A stretch of DNA of 64,000 nucleotides, from NCBI RefSeq assembly GCF_014489535.1, contig NZ_CP060783.1, forward strand, positions 1,116,001 through 1,180,000, in the 5' to 3' direction. The notes under the pieces were generated by a model. That model saw nothing but the letters and a program-made list of their open reading frames with translations, had not been told where the DNA came from and searched no databases. The position numbers and the translations under genes are program-made. Source of the stretch: Diaphorobacter aerolatus. Its GTDB lineage: Bacteria > Pseudomonadota > Gammaproteobacteria > Burkholderiales > Burkholderiaceae_C. Shown here piece by piece: positions 19,138 through 27,246 of this stretch (within the stretch, counting starts at the first letter, position 1; every line of letters begins with the position of its first letter).

Positions 19138-19452
19138 ATCGAGCTCCCTGGGCAGTCAATGTGAATGAATGTGCACGGACTTCAACCTCATCGAATTAAC
19201 AATGAATTGAAGTTTTGCAGGGACAAGTGTTGCCCAGGCTGGGCGCTTGTGCAACCGGTCGGTGCACCGATCAGGGTTTGCCTTAGCAACCGAATGCAAC
19301 CTGCAATCGCAGTCATCTTCCTGTCATCGGTTTGCGCGGGCCATGCCAATGAAAAGGCGCGGAGCAAAAACAAAACGGCCGAGTCGCCTGAAAAGGTCCG
19401 ACTCGGCCGCCTCGGGACGGAAGCATCCCGTTGATCCCGTCAATCAAATCGC
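19138..19452. other. Intergenic region: CBS gene promoter side and DUF937 terminator
   Basis: About 315 bp without a convincing gene. It holds the leader of the CBS gene (an AT-richer patch near 19190-19220 is the likely promoter) and the hairpin terminator of the DUF937 gene at 19364-19409. The short open frames here lack ribosome sites and family resemblance. Confidence 0.6.
19364..19409 (-). terminator. Terminator of the DUF937 gene
   Basis: On the minus strand CGGCCGAGTCG pairs perfectly with CGACTCGGCCG over 11 bp, followed by TTTTGTTTTTG. It sits 44 bp beyond the stop codon of the DUF937 gene. Confidence 0.82.
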
Positions 19453-20112
19453 TCAGCGGCGACCACCGAGGAAGGAGGTGCCCATCTTGAGCAGGTCGCC
19501 GATGCCGACCTGACCGTCACCATCCTGATCGAGCAGGCTGCCCAGCAGGCCACCGCCCGCGCCGCCCTGTTGCTGGGCGCGGGTTTTTTCCTGACCTAGC
19601 ATATTGCCGAGACCGCCGGTGTCCATGCCGCCAGAGCTCACGCGGTTTGCGAGGAAGGCCATCACGATCGGTGCCAGGATCTGCAGCAACTGACCGCCGC
19701 CCGCGCCAAGGCCCGATGCCTGGCCCAGACTGCTGCCCGCGCGATCCTGCTTGCCGCCGAAGATGTGGCCCAGGATGTCTGCGCCCATGGACGAAGAACC
19801 ACCGGCAGCACCGCCGCCGCCAAGCACCGAGCCCAGCAGGCCGCCGAGATCGAGTCCGCCCATGCCGCCAAGGGCCGCCTGCGGTTGCTGGCTGGGCATG
19901 TGGCCCTGCAGCGCATTCATCAGCGAATCCGCTCCGCCCGGTTGCTGTGCGTTGTGGCCCAACGCGCCCAGCAGCATCGGCAAAGCCATGCTCACCGCGC
20001 TGCCGGTTTCCTGTGGATTGGATCCCAGTTGCTGCGCGATCTGCTGCATCGGAGCGCCCTGCAATTGCGCCATCAGTTCTTCCGCGAGAGAAGCGTTGTC
20101 ATTGGTGTTCAT
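19453..20112 (-). CDS. DUF937/YidB-like protein with calcium-loop motif
   Basis: 219 residues, function unknown. The N-terminal block (LAEELMAQLQGAPMQQIAQQ, then SMALPMLLGALGHNA) is DUF937. The middle and C-terminus are Gly/Gln-rich. Near the C-terminus LLDQDGDGQVGIGDLLKMG matches an EF-hand or dockerin-type calcium loop, a common ending of this family. It has its own terminator and a 14-bp palindrome 101 bp upstream of its start. No signal peptide is visible. Confidence 0.85.
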   Translation of the reverse strand: MNTNDNASLAEELMAQLQGAPMQQIAQQLGSNPQETGSAVSMALPMLLGALGHNAQQPGGADSLMNALQGHMPSQQPQAALGGMGGLDLGGLLGSVLGGGGAAGGSSSMGADILGHIFGGKQDRAGSSLGQASGLGAGGGQLLQILAPIVMAFLANRVSSGGMDTGGLGNMLGQEKTRAQQQGGAGGGLLGSLLDQDGDGQVGIGDLLKMGTSFLGGRR

Positions 20113-20212
20113 GGGAGCGATCCTTCAAGTTGGAAATGGATGCACTTCGCCGCCGGAAGGCCCCTTGGCAACGTGCAAAGCGCGATGTTATTCGGCGAAT
20201 GTGAATCTACAC

Positions 20213-20226
20213 AGGGACATGTCCCT
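20213..20226. promoter_or_regulatory. 14-bp perfect palindrome upstream of the DUF937 gene
   Basis: AGGGACATGTCCCT is a perfect inverted repeat in the intergenic region upstream of the minus-strand DUF937 gene, close to where a promoter would lie. A dimeric regulator site is the natural reading; the regulator is not known. Confidence 0.4.
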
Positions 20227-20296
20227 ACTGGCAAAAAAGATGGACGTTAGTTAACAAATTCTCCAGCGCACTATCCGGTAGTGGCTCCAACCCGTC

Positions 20297-21043
20297 TCAG
20301 CCTGACAGCTCGAGACGGAATCCCACGCCGTACACCGAACGGATCGGATCGGCCTCTGGGTCCACCGCTTCGAATTTGCGGCGCAGATTCTTGATGTGAC
20401 TGTCCACCGCACGGTCATTCACCGAACGCGGATCGGCATGCAGCCGCGCCAGCAATTGATCGCGTGTGAACGCATGGCCGGGTGCGGACAGCAGCACGCG
20501 CAACAGGCGAAACTCCACCGGCGTGAGTTGCAGCAGCGCTCCCTTGTAATACGCGCGATAGGCCTCCACATCCACCCAGAGCGGCGACGGGTGGTGGTGC
20601 GACGAACCCGTCATCGGCCCGCGCTCGCCGCGCGCCTGCGTGCGGCGCAGAATGGCCTTGACGCGAGCGACCACTTCGCGCGGACTGAACGGGGTTTTGC
20701 CGATGTAGTCGTCGGCGCCGGCTTCCAGCCCTTCGAGCCGGTCCCATTCCTCGATGCGCGCCGTGAGCATCACCACGGGCACGTCGCTGAAGGCCCGCAA
20801 TTCGCGGCACAGGCTGATGCCGTCCTTGCCCGGAAGCATCACATCCAGCAGCACCAGATCGGTCTGCTGCTCGCGCACATGGCGCGCGAGATCGGCACCA
20901 TCGGGGAGCCACGTGGCCTCGTATCCGGCGGCGCGCAGATAGTCCATCATCAACGACGCCAGTTTGGGCTCGTCTTCCACCACCAGCACGCGCGCAGGTG
21001 CGGCAGGCCGCGCATCGTGCAGAACCGGGGACGGATTCGTCAT
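20297..21043 (-). CDS. OmpR-family response regulator, BaeR-like
   Basis: Transcription factor of a two-component system. 248 residues: receiver domain about 17-130 with phospho-acceptor Asp67 (LVLLDVMLPGKDG), and a winged-helix DNA-binding domain about 150-245 (LTPVEFRLLRVLL, DRAVDSHIKNLRRKFEAVDP). The segment after the receiver motif DDYIGK is GADDYIGKTPFSPREVV, where relatives have KPFSPRE directly, so Thr117 looks like a one-residue insertion between the conserved Lys and Pro. It overlaps baeS by 4 bp. Likely controls the adjacent RND pump, by analogy with BaeSR. Confidence 0.92.
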   Translation of the reverse strand: MTNPSPVLHDARPAAPARVLVVEDEPKLASLMMDYLRAAGYEATWLPDGADLARHVREQQTDLVLLDVMLPGKDGISLCRELRAFSDVPVVMLTARIEEWDRLEGLEAGADDYIGKTPFSPREVVARVKAILRRTQARGERGPMTGSSHHHPSPLWVDVEAYRAYYKGALLQLTPVEFRLLRVLLSAPGHAFTRDQLLARLHADPRSVNDRAVDSHIKNLRRKFEAVDPEADPIRSVYGVGFRLELSG

Positions 21044-22491
21044 GCGCCCACTCCCTCGTGCAGCGGCGTACCGGACCGCTCATGATTGAGCGGCATGCGG
21101 ATCGTCATCAGCAACCCGCCCAACGGCGACGGCTGGGCCTGCAAGGCTCCGCCATGCGCCTCGATGATGCGGCGGCAAATGGCCAGGCCCAGCCCCGCGC
21201 CACCGCTGGCGCGGCTGCGCGAGCCTTCGACGCGATAGAAACGGTCGAAGATGCGCTGTAGCTGCTCGGGCTCCACGCCGGGCGCGGAATCGCTGAACGT
21301 CAGCACCGCCTGCTGGTCCGCGCCGCGCCTCGCGGCGATCTGCAGCCGACCGCCCCGGTCGGTGTAGCGCAGCGAGTTTTCCAGCAGATTGCTGAAAAGC
21401 TGCCGGAGTCGCCGCCTGTCGCCCGAGACCACCAGTTCGGGCTCGTCGCACTGCACTTCGAGCACGATGCCCGCATCGCTCAGGCGCTGGGCATACGAAA
21501 CCACGGCCAGCCGCAGCAGTTCCACCAGATCGAGCGGCGTGTGCTGGAACGTCATCGCTCCCGCCTCGGCCAGCGACAGATCGTAGAGGTCGCTCACCAG
21601 CTTGTTGAGCGTTGCGACCTCGGCCTGGAGCGATGGCAATGATTCGCGCGTGAGCGGTCGAACGCCGTCCTCCATGGCCTCGAGTTCGCCATGCAGCACA
21701 CCGAGCGGCGTGCGCAATTCGTGCGAGAGATCGGCCATGAAGTCACGGCGCATGGCCTCGTTGCGTTCGAGCACCTGCGCCATCTGGTTGAAGTCGGTCG
21801 CAAGCTGCCCCACCTCGTCGGGCGAACGGGCATCGACACGAATGGAATAGTCGCCCTCTGCAAGCCGCTTCGTGGCCTTGGCCATTTCGCGCAGCGGTTT
21901 GAGCAGCACGCGCGCCACCCACAGCGCCACCAGCGCCGCGAGCAGGGCCGACACCGCTCCCATCGTCCAGCTCGCGCGAAACTGGCTGCGCTCAAAACGC
22001 ACGTCACCTGCGGCGGTGACGCTCTGGAACTGCGCGTGCACCACGTAGCCTACGGTGCGCCCATCCACTTGCAGCGGCTGGCGTGTTCCCTGCCCACGCG
22101 TGTCGGAAAAACCGACCACGAAATGGCCGTTCTCATCGAGCAAGGTGGTGCGCAGCAGCGCACCGGTGAGTTCCGACAGCGGTGGCGACGGAGCCGGCTG
22201 CGGCTCTTGCGCGGGAACGGGCCGCAACAGATGGAACCAGCGCCGACGCTCACCGCGCAGGAACTCCCAGCTACTGCCGTTTTCCAGATAGGCCGCGATG
22301 ATGCGCGGGCGCGCCGCCTCGAGCCGCTCGGCCTCCTGCTCGTTGAGATAACCGAGAAACCCGCGGTTAAAGCTCCACTGCGCTGCGAGCGTCATCGCCA
22401 CGACCACGCACACCGCCGTGAACAGCACGGCCAGAAACAGCCTGGCGGTGATGCCCAGTGAAAAACGGCTTCTGAAAAATGGCGGCTTCAT
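21040..22491 (-). CDS. Sensor histidine kinase, BaeS-like
   Basis: Inner-membrane kinase, 483 residues. TM1 about 14-36, a periplasmic sensor region of about 135 residues, TM2 about 174-197, HAMP (LKPLREMAKATKRLAEGDYS), and a kinase core with phospho-acceptor His257 in FMADLSHELRTPLG. The N box is QLFSNLLENSLRY and the G box region GGAGLGLAICRRIIEAHGG. First gene of the pair, divergent from the RND efflux operon across 318 bp. Envelope stress and drug sensing is inferred from BaeS relatives. Confidence 0.92.
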   Translation of the reverse strand: MKPPFFRSRFSLGITARLFLAVLFTAVCVVVAMTLAAQWSFNRGFLGYLNEQEAERLEAARPRIIAAYLENGSSWEFLRGERRRWFHLLRPVPAQEPQPAPSPPLSELTGALLRTTLLDENGHFVVGFSDTRGQGTRQPLQVDGRTVGYVVHAQFQSVTAAGDVRFERSQFRASWTMGAVSALLAALVALWVARVLLKPLREMAKATKRLAEGDYSIRVDARSPDEVGQLATDFNQMAQVLERNEAMRRDFMADLSHELRTPLGVLHGELEAMEDGVRPLTRESLPSLQAEVATLNKLVSDLYDLSLAEAGAMTFQHTPLDLVELLRLAVVSYAQRLSDAGIVLEVQCDEPELVVSGDRRRLRQLFSNLLENSLRYTDRGGRLQIAARRGADQQAVLTFSDSAPGVEPEQLQRIFDRFYRVEGSRSRASGGAGLGLAICRRIIEAHGGALQAQPSPLGGLLMTIRMPLNHERSGTPLHEGVGA

Positions 22492-22809
22492 CTGATCATT
22501 CCAGCAGGGTGGGACGCGCGGCAGGCTCCGTGGTTCCTCGAAAGTTCACAATTTAACGACACCCCGCGGACATTTCCGCCGGTTTGCGGCGTTATGGTGC
22601 AAATAACGGGTTTTCCGGTACGCAATCCCGGCTTGCCAACCATGAGAATGGCGCAGCCCCGAATGAGACTCCCATGTTTCTCCCAAATTGACGTTCACAA
22701 TGAACGCTTATAACGAGATTTGCGCTCCTACATGACTTCAGCCGCTCCCATTTTTCCCGCCACGCAAATGCCAGGGCGCGAGCGCAATGCACACACATCT
22801 TTCGGGATC
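22492..22809. other. Divergent regulatory region between baeSR-like pair and RND efflux operon
   Basis: About 318 bp with no convincing gene. The 9-mer GTTCACAAT occurs twice in the same orientation, at 22544-22552 (kinase side) and 22693-22701 (pump side). The second copy is part of a palindrome within the putative pump promoter. The shared element suggests one regulator controls both directions. Confidence 0.55.
22688..22714 (+). promoter_or_regulatory. Putative promoter with embedded operator for the RND operon
   Basis: TTGACG (22688-22693) and TATAAC (22709-22714) resemble -35 and -10 boxes with a short 15-bp spacer. The spacer is largely an inverted repeat, CGTTCA-CAA-TGAACG (22692-22706), well placed for a repressor, or for an activator that corrects the short spacing. 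Confidence 0.5.
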
Positions 22810-24042
22810 ATGCTTCAAACGCCTCGCATTTCACGGCTTCTTCTGATTTCAGCCTGTGCACTCGCCGTTAGCGCCTGCTCCAGGAACGATTCCAAGCCCG
22901 CCGCCGCTCCGGGCCCCACCGAGGTGGGAGTCTTCACGCTGCAACCCGAACGCCAGGTCGTCACCAACGAATTGCCCGGCCGCACCAGCGCCTTTCTCAC
23001 GGCGGAAATCCGGCCACAGGTCGGGGGCATTCTGCAAAAGCGGTTGTTCACCGAAGGGGCCACCGTGAAGGCCGGGCAGGTGCTCTACCAGATCGATCCG
23101 GCGACTTACTCGGTGGCGCTCAAGAGCGCCGAAGCCGCGCTCGCCAAGTCACGCGCGTCGCTGGGCACGGCGCAGACCAATGCCAGACGCAATGCCGAAC
23201 TCGTGAAGATCGACGCGGTGAGCCGTCAGGTCTATGACGACAGCCAGGCGGCCGTGCTGCAGGCGCAGTCCGACGTGGGCGTCGCGAGCGCAGCCGTGGA
23301 CACGGCGCGAATCAATCTCGGCTACACGCAGATCAAGTCGCCGATTGCCGGTCGCACGACCACGTCGAGCGTCACGCCGGGCGCGCTGGTCACGGCCAAC
23401 CAGACCAATGTGCTGACCACGGTCTCGCAGATCGATCCGCTGTATGTGGACTTCACGCAGTCGAGCGGCGAGGTGCTGCAGCTCAAGAACGCGCTGTCCA
23501 CCGGCAGGCTGCAAGGCACGGGCAAGGACGAGGCGCGCATCACCATCAAGCTCGACGATGGCAGCAGCTACCCGCATCCGGGCCGTCTGCAGTTCAGTGG
23601 CGTGAACGTCAATCCGACCACCGGCTCGATCACGCTGCGCGCCATCGTTCCCAATCCAGACGGGTTGCTGATGCCCGGCATGTACGTGCGTGCCGCATTC
23701 GAAAGCGGCGTGCAGGAAGCCGCGCTGCTCGCGCCGCAACAGGCCGTCACGCGCGATCCGGCGGGCAATGCCAGCGTCATGTTGGTGGGCGCAGGAAACA
23801 AGCTCGAGCGCCGCCGCATCGTGACCGGTGCGGCCGTGGGCAATCGCTGGGAGGTCGTCTCCGGCCTCAAGTCGGGCGACACCATTCTGGTGGATGGGTC
23901 GCTGCGCGCCAAGCCGGGTGACGAGGTCAAGCCCGTGCCCTGGAAGCCGCGCGACGCCCAGAAGGCCGTGACCGGCGAAGACACCGGCACGGCGGCTCCG
24001 GCCAATGCGGCGCGCGCAGCCAGCGCCGCCGCATCGCGTTGA
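22810..24042 (+). CDS. RND efflux periplasmic adaptor (membrane fusion) lipoprotein
   Basis: AcrA/MexA-type adaptor linking the RND pump to the outer-membrane channel. About 410 residues. Start 22810 gives a lipoprotein signal with lipobox around VSACS (Cys23); in-frame ATGs upstream give a non-signal extension. Lipoyl-like halves are AEIRPQVGGILQKRLFTEG and INLGYTQIKSPIAGRTTTSS, flanking a coiled-coil hairpin of about 70 residues. The tail is Ala-rich. 18 bp upstream of the pump gene. Confidence 0.93.
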   Translation: MLQTPRISRLLLISACALAVSACSRNDSKPAAAPGPTEVGVFTLQPERQVVTNELPGRTSAFLTAEIRPQVGGILQKRLFTEGATVKAGQVLYQIDPATYSVALKSAEAALAKSRASLGTAQTNARRNAELVKIDAVSRQVYDDSQAAVLQAQSDVGVASAAVDTARINLGYTQIKSPIAGRTTTSSVTPGALVTANQTNVLTTVSQIDPLYVDFTQSSGEVLQLKNALSTGRLQGTGKDEARITIKLDDGSSYPHPGRLQFSGVNVNPTTGSITLRAIVPNPDGLLMPGMYVRAAFESGVQEAALLAPQQAVTRDPAGNASVMLVGAGNKLERRRIVTGAAVGNRWEVVSGLKSGDTILVDGSLRAKPGDEVKPVPWKPRDAQKAVTGEDTGTAAPANAARAASAAASR

Positions 24043-24060
24043 TCGAGAGACCGACTCCCC

Positions 24061-27000
24061 ATGGCTCAGTTCTTCATCCACCGCCCCGTGTTTGCGTGGG
24101 TGCTCTCCATCGTCATCATGCTGGCGGGCGCGATGTCCATCTGGACGCTGCCGCTCGAGCAGTATCCCGACATCGCTCCGCCGCGCGTGACCCTGAACAC
24201 GATCTACACCGGCGCCAGCGCCGAGACCGTGGAAAACTCCGTCACGCAGGTGATCGAGCAGCAGCTCAAGGGGCTGGACAATCTGCTCTACATGAGCTCG
24301 ACCAGCGATTCAGCCGGTCGCTCGCGCACCACGCTGACGTTCGCGCCCGGCACCAACATCGACGTGGCGCAGGTGCAGGCCCAGAACAAGCTGCAAGGAG
24401 CCATCAACCGGCTGCCCGAATCGGTGAAAAGCCGTGGCGTGTTCGTCAACAAGGGCGGTAACGACTATCTGGTCACCTATGTGTTCACCTCGCCCGACCC
24501 GAGCGTCACGCAGGTGCGCATTGGTGACTATCTGACCAGCAACGTGGTCGACGTGATCGCGCGTGTGGACGGCGTGGGCGACGTGACCGTGTTCGGCACC
24601 AACTACGCGATGCGCATCTGGATGGACCCGGCGCTGATGGAGAAATACGCGCTGATGCCCTCCGATCTGGTGGTTGCGCTCAACAACCAGAACGTGCAGG
24701 TGTCCGCCGGCCAGCTCGGCCAGTTGCCCGCCGTGAAGGGCCAGATGCTGAACGCCACGATCACCGCGCGCTCCAAGTTGCAGACGATCGACGAGTTCAA
24801 GGAGATCGTGCTGAAGTCCGCGCAGGACGGCTCGGTCGTGACCATGGCCGACGTCGCCCGCGTCACGCTCGAAGGCGACAACCTGACGGTGAAATCGATT
24901 CTCAACGGCCAGCCGGGTGCAGGCCTTGGCATCGTGCTGGCCGATGGCGCCAACGCGATGAAGGTGGCCGAGGACGTACAGAAGAAGCTCAACGAACTCT
25001 CGGTCTATTTTCCCGACGGCATCAAGGGCGTGATCAGTTCGGACAGCACGCCGTTCGTGCGCGCCTCCATCGAGGAAGTGGTCAAGACGCTTGCCGAAGC
25101 CATGGTGCTGGTAACGCTCGTGATGTTCGTCTTCCTGCAGAACCTGCGCGCCACGCTGATTCCCGCGATTGCCGTGCCGGTCGTGCTGCTCGGCACTTTC
25201 GGTGTGCTCTCGGCCATGGGCTACTCGATCAACATGCTGACCATGTTCGCGATGGTGCTGGCGATTGGCCTGCTGGTGGACGATGCCATCGTGGTGGTCG
25301 AGAACGTCGAGCGCGTGATGAGCGAGGAAGGACTCGGGCCCAAGGAAGCGACGCAGAAGTCGATGGCGGAAATCACGCCCGCGCTCGTCGGCATCGGCCT
25401 CACGCTGTCCGCCGTGTTCATCCCGATGGCCTTTTTTGCGGGCTCGGTCGGCGTGATCTACCGCCAGTTCTCGATCACCATCGTGGCCGCCATGGGCCTT
25501 TCGGTGTTCGTAGCCCTGACGCTCACTCCGGCCCTGTGCGCTACCCTGCTCAAGCCGATGGCGCATGGTCACCATGACCGCCCAATCCGCAAGGGCCCGC
25601 TCGGGCTGCTCGACCGGTTCTTTCGCGCCTTCAACCACCAGTTCGACAGCAAGGCCAACTGGTACCAGAGTTCCGTCGGCAAGCTGCTCGGCCGCACGGG
25701 CCGCATGATGCTGATCTTTGTCCTGCTGATCGGCGTCGTGGCGTGGCTGTTTCACCGCCTGCCGACCTCGTTCCTACCCGATGAGGATCAGGGCTTCGTC
25801 ACCGCCAGCATCACCCTGCCCTCCGGCGCCACCGACGCGCGCCTGCAGGACGTGATGGACGAGATGACGACCTATTTCCGCGCCATTCCCGAAGTGGACC
25901 GCGTCAATGCCATCTCAGGCCTGAACGGCAACCAGAACTCGGGCAACATGTTCGTTCGTCTGAAGCCTTGGGATCAGCGACCGCTGGCGAGCCAGTCGGC
26001 CGCAGCCATCGCCAACAAGGCCACGCAGGAGCTTCGCAAGATCCGCGACGCCCGCATTTTCGTGATGCTGCCGCCCGCCGTACGCGGTCTCGGTTCGAGT
26101 TCGGGCATCAACTTCATGCTCAAGGATCTGAACGGTCTCGGCCACGACGAACTCATGAAGGCCAAGGACACCATGATCACCGAAGCCCGCAACATGCCGG
26201 CGCTGCTGAACATGCGGACCTCCAACTTCGACGACACCTCCGAACTCAAGGTGGACATCGATGACCGCAAGGCCGCCGCGCTGGGGCTCTCGATGACCGA
26301 TATCAATACCGTGCTCTCGAGCGCGCTGGGCGGCAACTACGTCAACGACTTCATCCACTTCGGCCGCGTCAAGCGCGTCTACATCCAGGCCGACGCGCCG
26401 TTTCGCATGTTGCCCCAGGACATCCTGCAATGGTCGGTGCGCAACAGGAACGGAGAGATGGTGCGCTTCTCGTCGTTTGCCTCCACGTCGTGGACGGCCG
26501 GCTCGCCACAACTCATGCGCTACAACGGCAGCCCCGCGCTGGAAATGCTCGCCAACACGCCTGCGGGCGTGAGTTCGGGTGATGCGATGAAGGCCGTCGA
26601 AACCATCGTGCAGAAATTGCCGAACGGCATCGGCATCGAATGGACCGGCGCCTCGCTACAGGAACGCCAGTCGGGTTCGCAGGCGCCGCTGCTGTATGCG
26701 GTTTCGATCCTGTTCGTGTTCCTGTGCCTGGCCGCGCTGTACGAAAGCTGGAGCGTGCCGTTCTCGGTGATGCTGGCCGTGCCGCTCGGCGTCATCGGCG
26801 CGCTGATTGCGACCTATACGCGCGGCATGGCCAACGACGTGTACTTTCAGGTCGGGCTGCTCACCACCGTCGGCCTTGCTTCGAAGAATGCGATTCTGAT
26901 CGTCGAATTCGCCGTGCAACTGCAGGAGCGCGGCGTCCAGATCGTCGATGCCACGCTGCAGGCAGTGCGCATGCGACTGCGCCCGATCCTGATGACGTCG

Positions 27001-27246
27001 CTGGCGTTCGGCTTCGGCGTGCTGCCGCTGGCCATCGGCACGGGCGCGGGAGCGGGTGGCCGCCAAGCCATTGGCACGGCGGTGCTGGGCGGCATGATCT
27101 TCTCCACCTTGCTGGGCATCTTCTTCGTGCCGGTATTCTTTCTCGTGATCCGCAGCCTGTTCGCGCGCGGCAAGGCAAAGGCAACGACCGAAACGCCTGC
27201 CGCCCCGGCCCCTGGCCCGAACGACACGCCGCATACCGCACCATGA
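24061..27246 (+). CDS. RND multidrug efflux permease (AcrB/MexB type)
   Basis: Proton-driven inner-membrane drug exporter, 1061 residues, full HAE-1 length. It begins MAQFFIHRPVFAWVLSIVIM. The proton-relay Asp407-Asp408 lie in AIGLLVDDAIVVVENVERVM, and FFAGSVGVIYRQFSITI and VGLASKNAILIVEFA are further signatures. Two large periplasmic loops lie after TM1 and TM7. The stop overlaps the outer-membrane factor start by 4 bp. Substrates cannot be predicted; relatives export detergents, dyes and antibiotics. Confidence 0.96.
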   Translation: MAQFFIHRPVFAWVLSIVIMLAGAMSIWTLPLEQYPDIAPPRVTLNTIYTGASAETVENSVTQVIEQQLKGLDNLLYMSSTSDSAGRSRTTLTFAPGTNIDVAQVQAQNKLQGAINRLPESVKSRGVFVNKGGNDYLVTYVFTSPDPSVTQVRIGDYLTSNVVDVIARVDGVGDVTVFGTNYAMRIWMDPALMEKYALMPSDLVVALNNQNVQVSAGQLGQLPAVKGQMLNATITARSKLQTIDEFKEIVLKSAQDGSVVTMADVARVTLEGDNLTVKSILNGQPGAGLGIVLADGANAMKVAEDVQKKLNELSVYFPDGIKGVISSDSTPFVRASIEEVVKTLAEAMVLVTLVMFVFLQNLRATLIPAIAVPVVLLGTFGVLSAMGYSINMLTMFAMVLAIGLLVDDAIVVVENVERVMSEEGLGPKEATQKSMAEITPALVGIGLTLSAVFIPMAFFAGSVGVIYRQFSITIVAAMGLSVFVALTLTPALCATLLKPMAHGHHDRPIRKGPLGLLDRFFRAFNHQFDSKANWYQSSVGKLLGRTGRMMLIFVLLIGVVAWLFHRLPTSFLPDEDQGFVTASITLPSGATDARLQDVMDEMTTYFRAIPEVDRVNAISGLNGNQNSGNMFVRLKPWDQRPLASQSAAAIANKATQELRKIRDARIFVMLPPAVRGLGSSSGINFMLKDLNGLGHDELMKAKDTMITEARNMPALLNMRTSNFDDTSELKVDIDDRKAAALGLSMTDINTVLSSALGGNYVNDFIHFGRVKRVYIQADAPFRMLPQDILQWSVRNRNGEMVRFSSFASTSWTAGSPQLMRYNGSPALEMLANTPAGVSSGDAMKAVETIVQKLPNGIGIEWTGASLQERQSGSQAPLLYAVSILFVFLCLAALYESWSVPFSVMLAVPLGVIGALIATYTRGMANDVYFQVGLLTTVGLASKNAILIVEFAVQLQERGVQIVDATLQAVRMRLRPILMTSLAFGFGVLPLAIGTGAGAGGRQAIGTAVLGGMIFSTLLGIFFVPVFFLVIRSLFARGKAKATTETPAAPAPGPNDTPHTAP

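Noticed and set aside
19165..19434. Small open frame between the CBS and DUF937 genes
   Set aside because: It reads through the DUF937 terminator hairpin and has no ribosome site.
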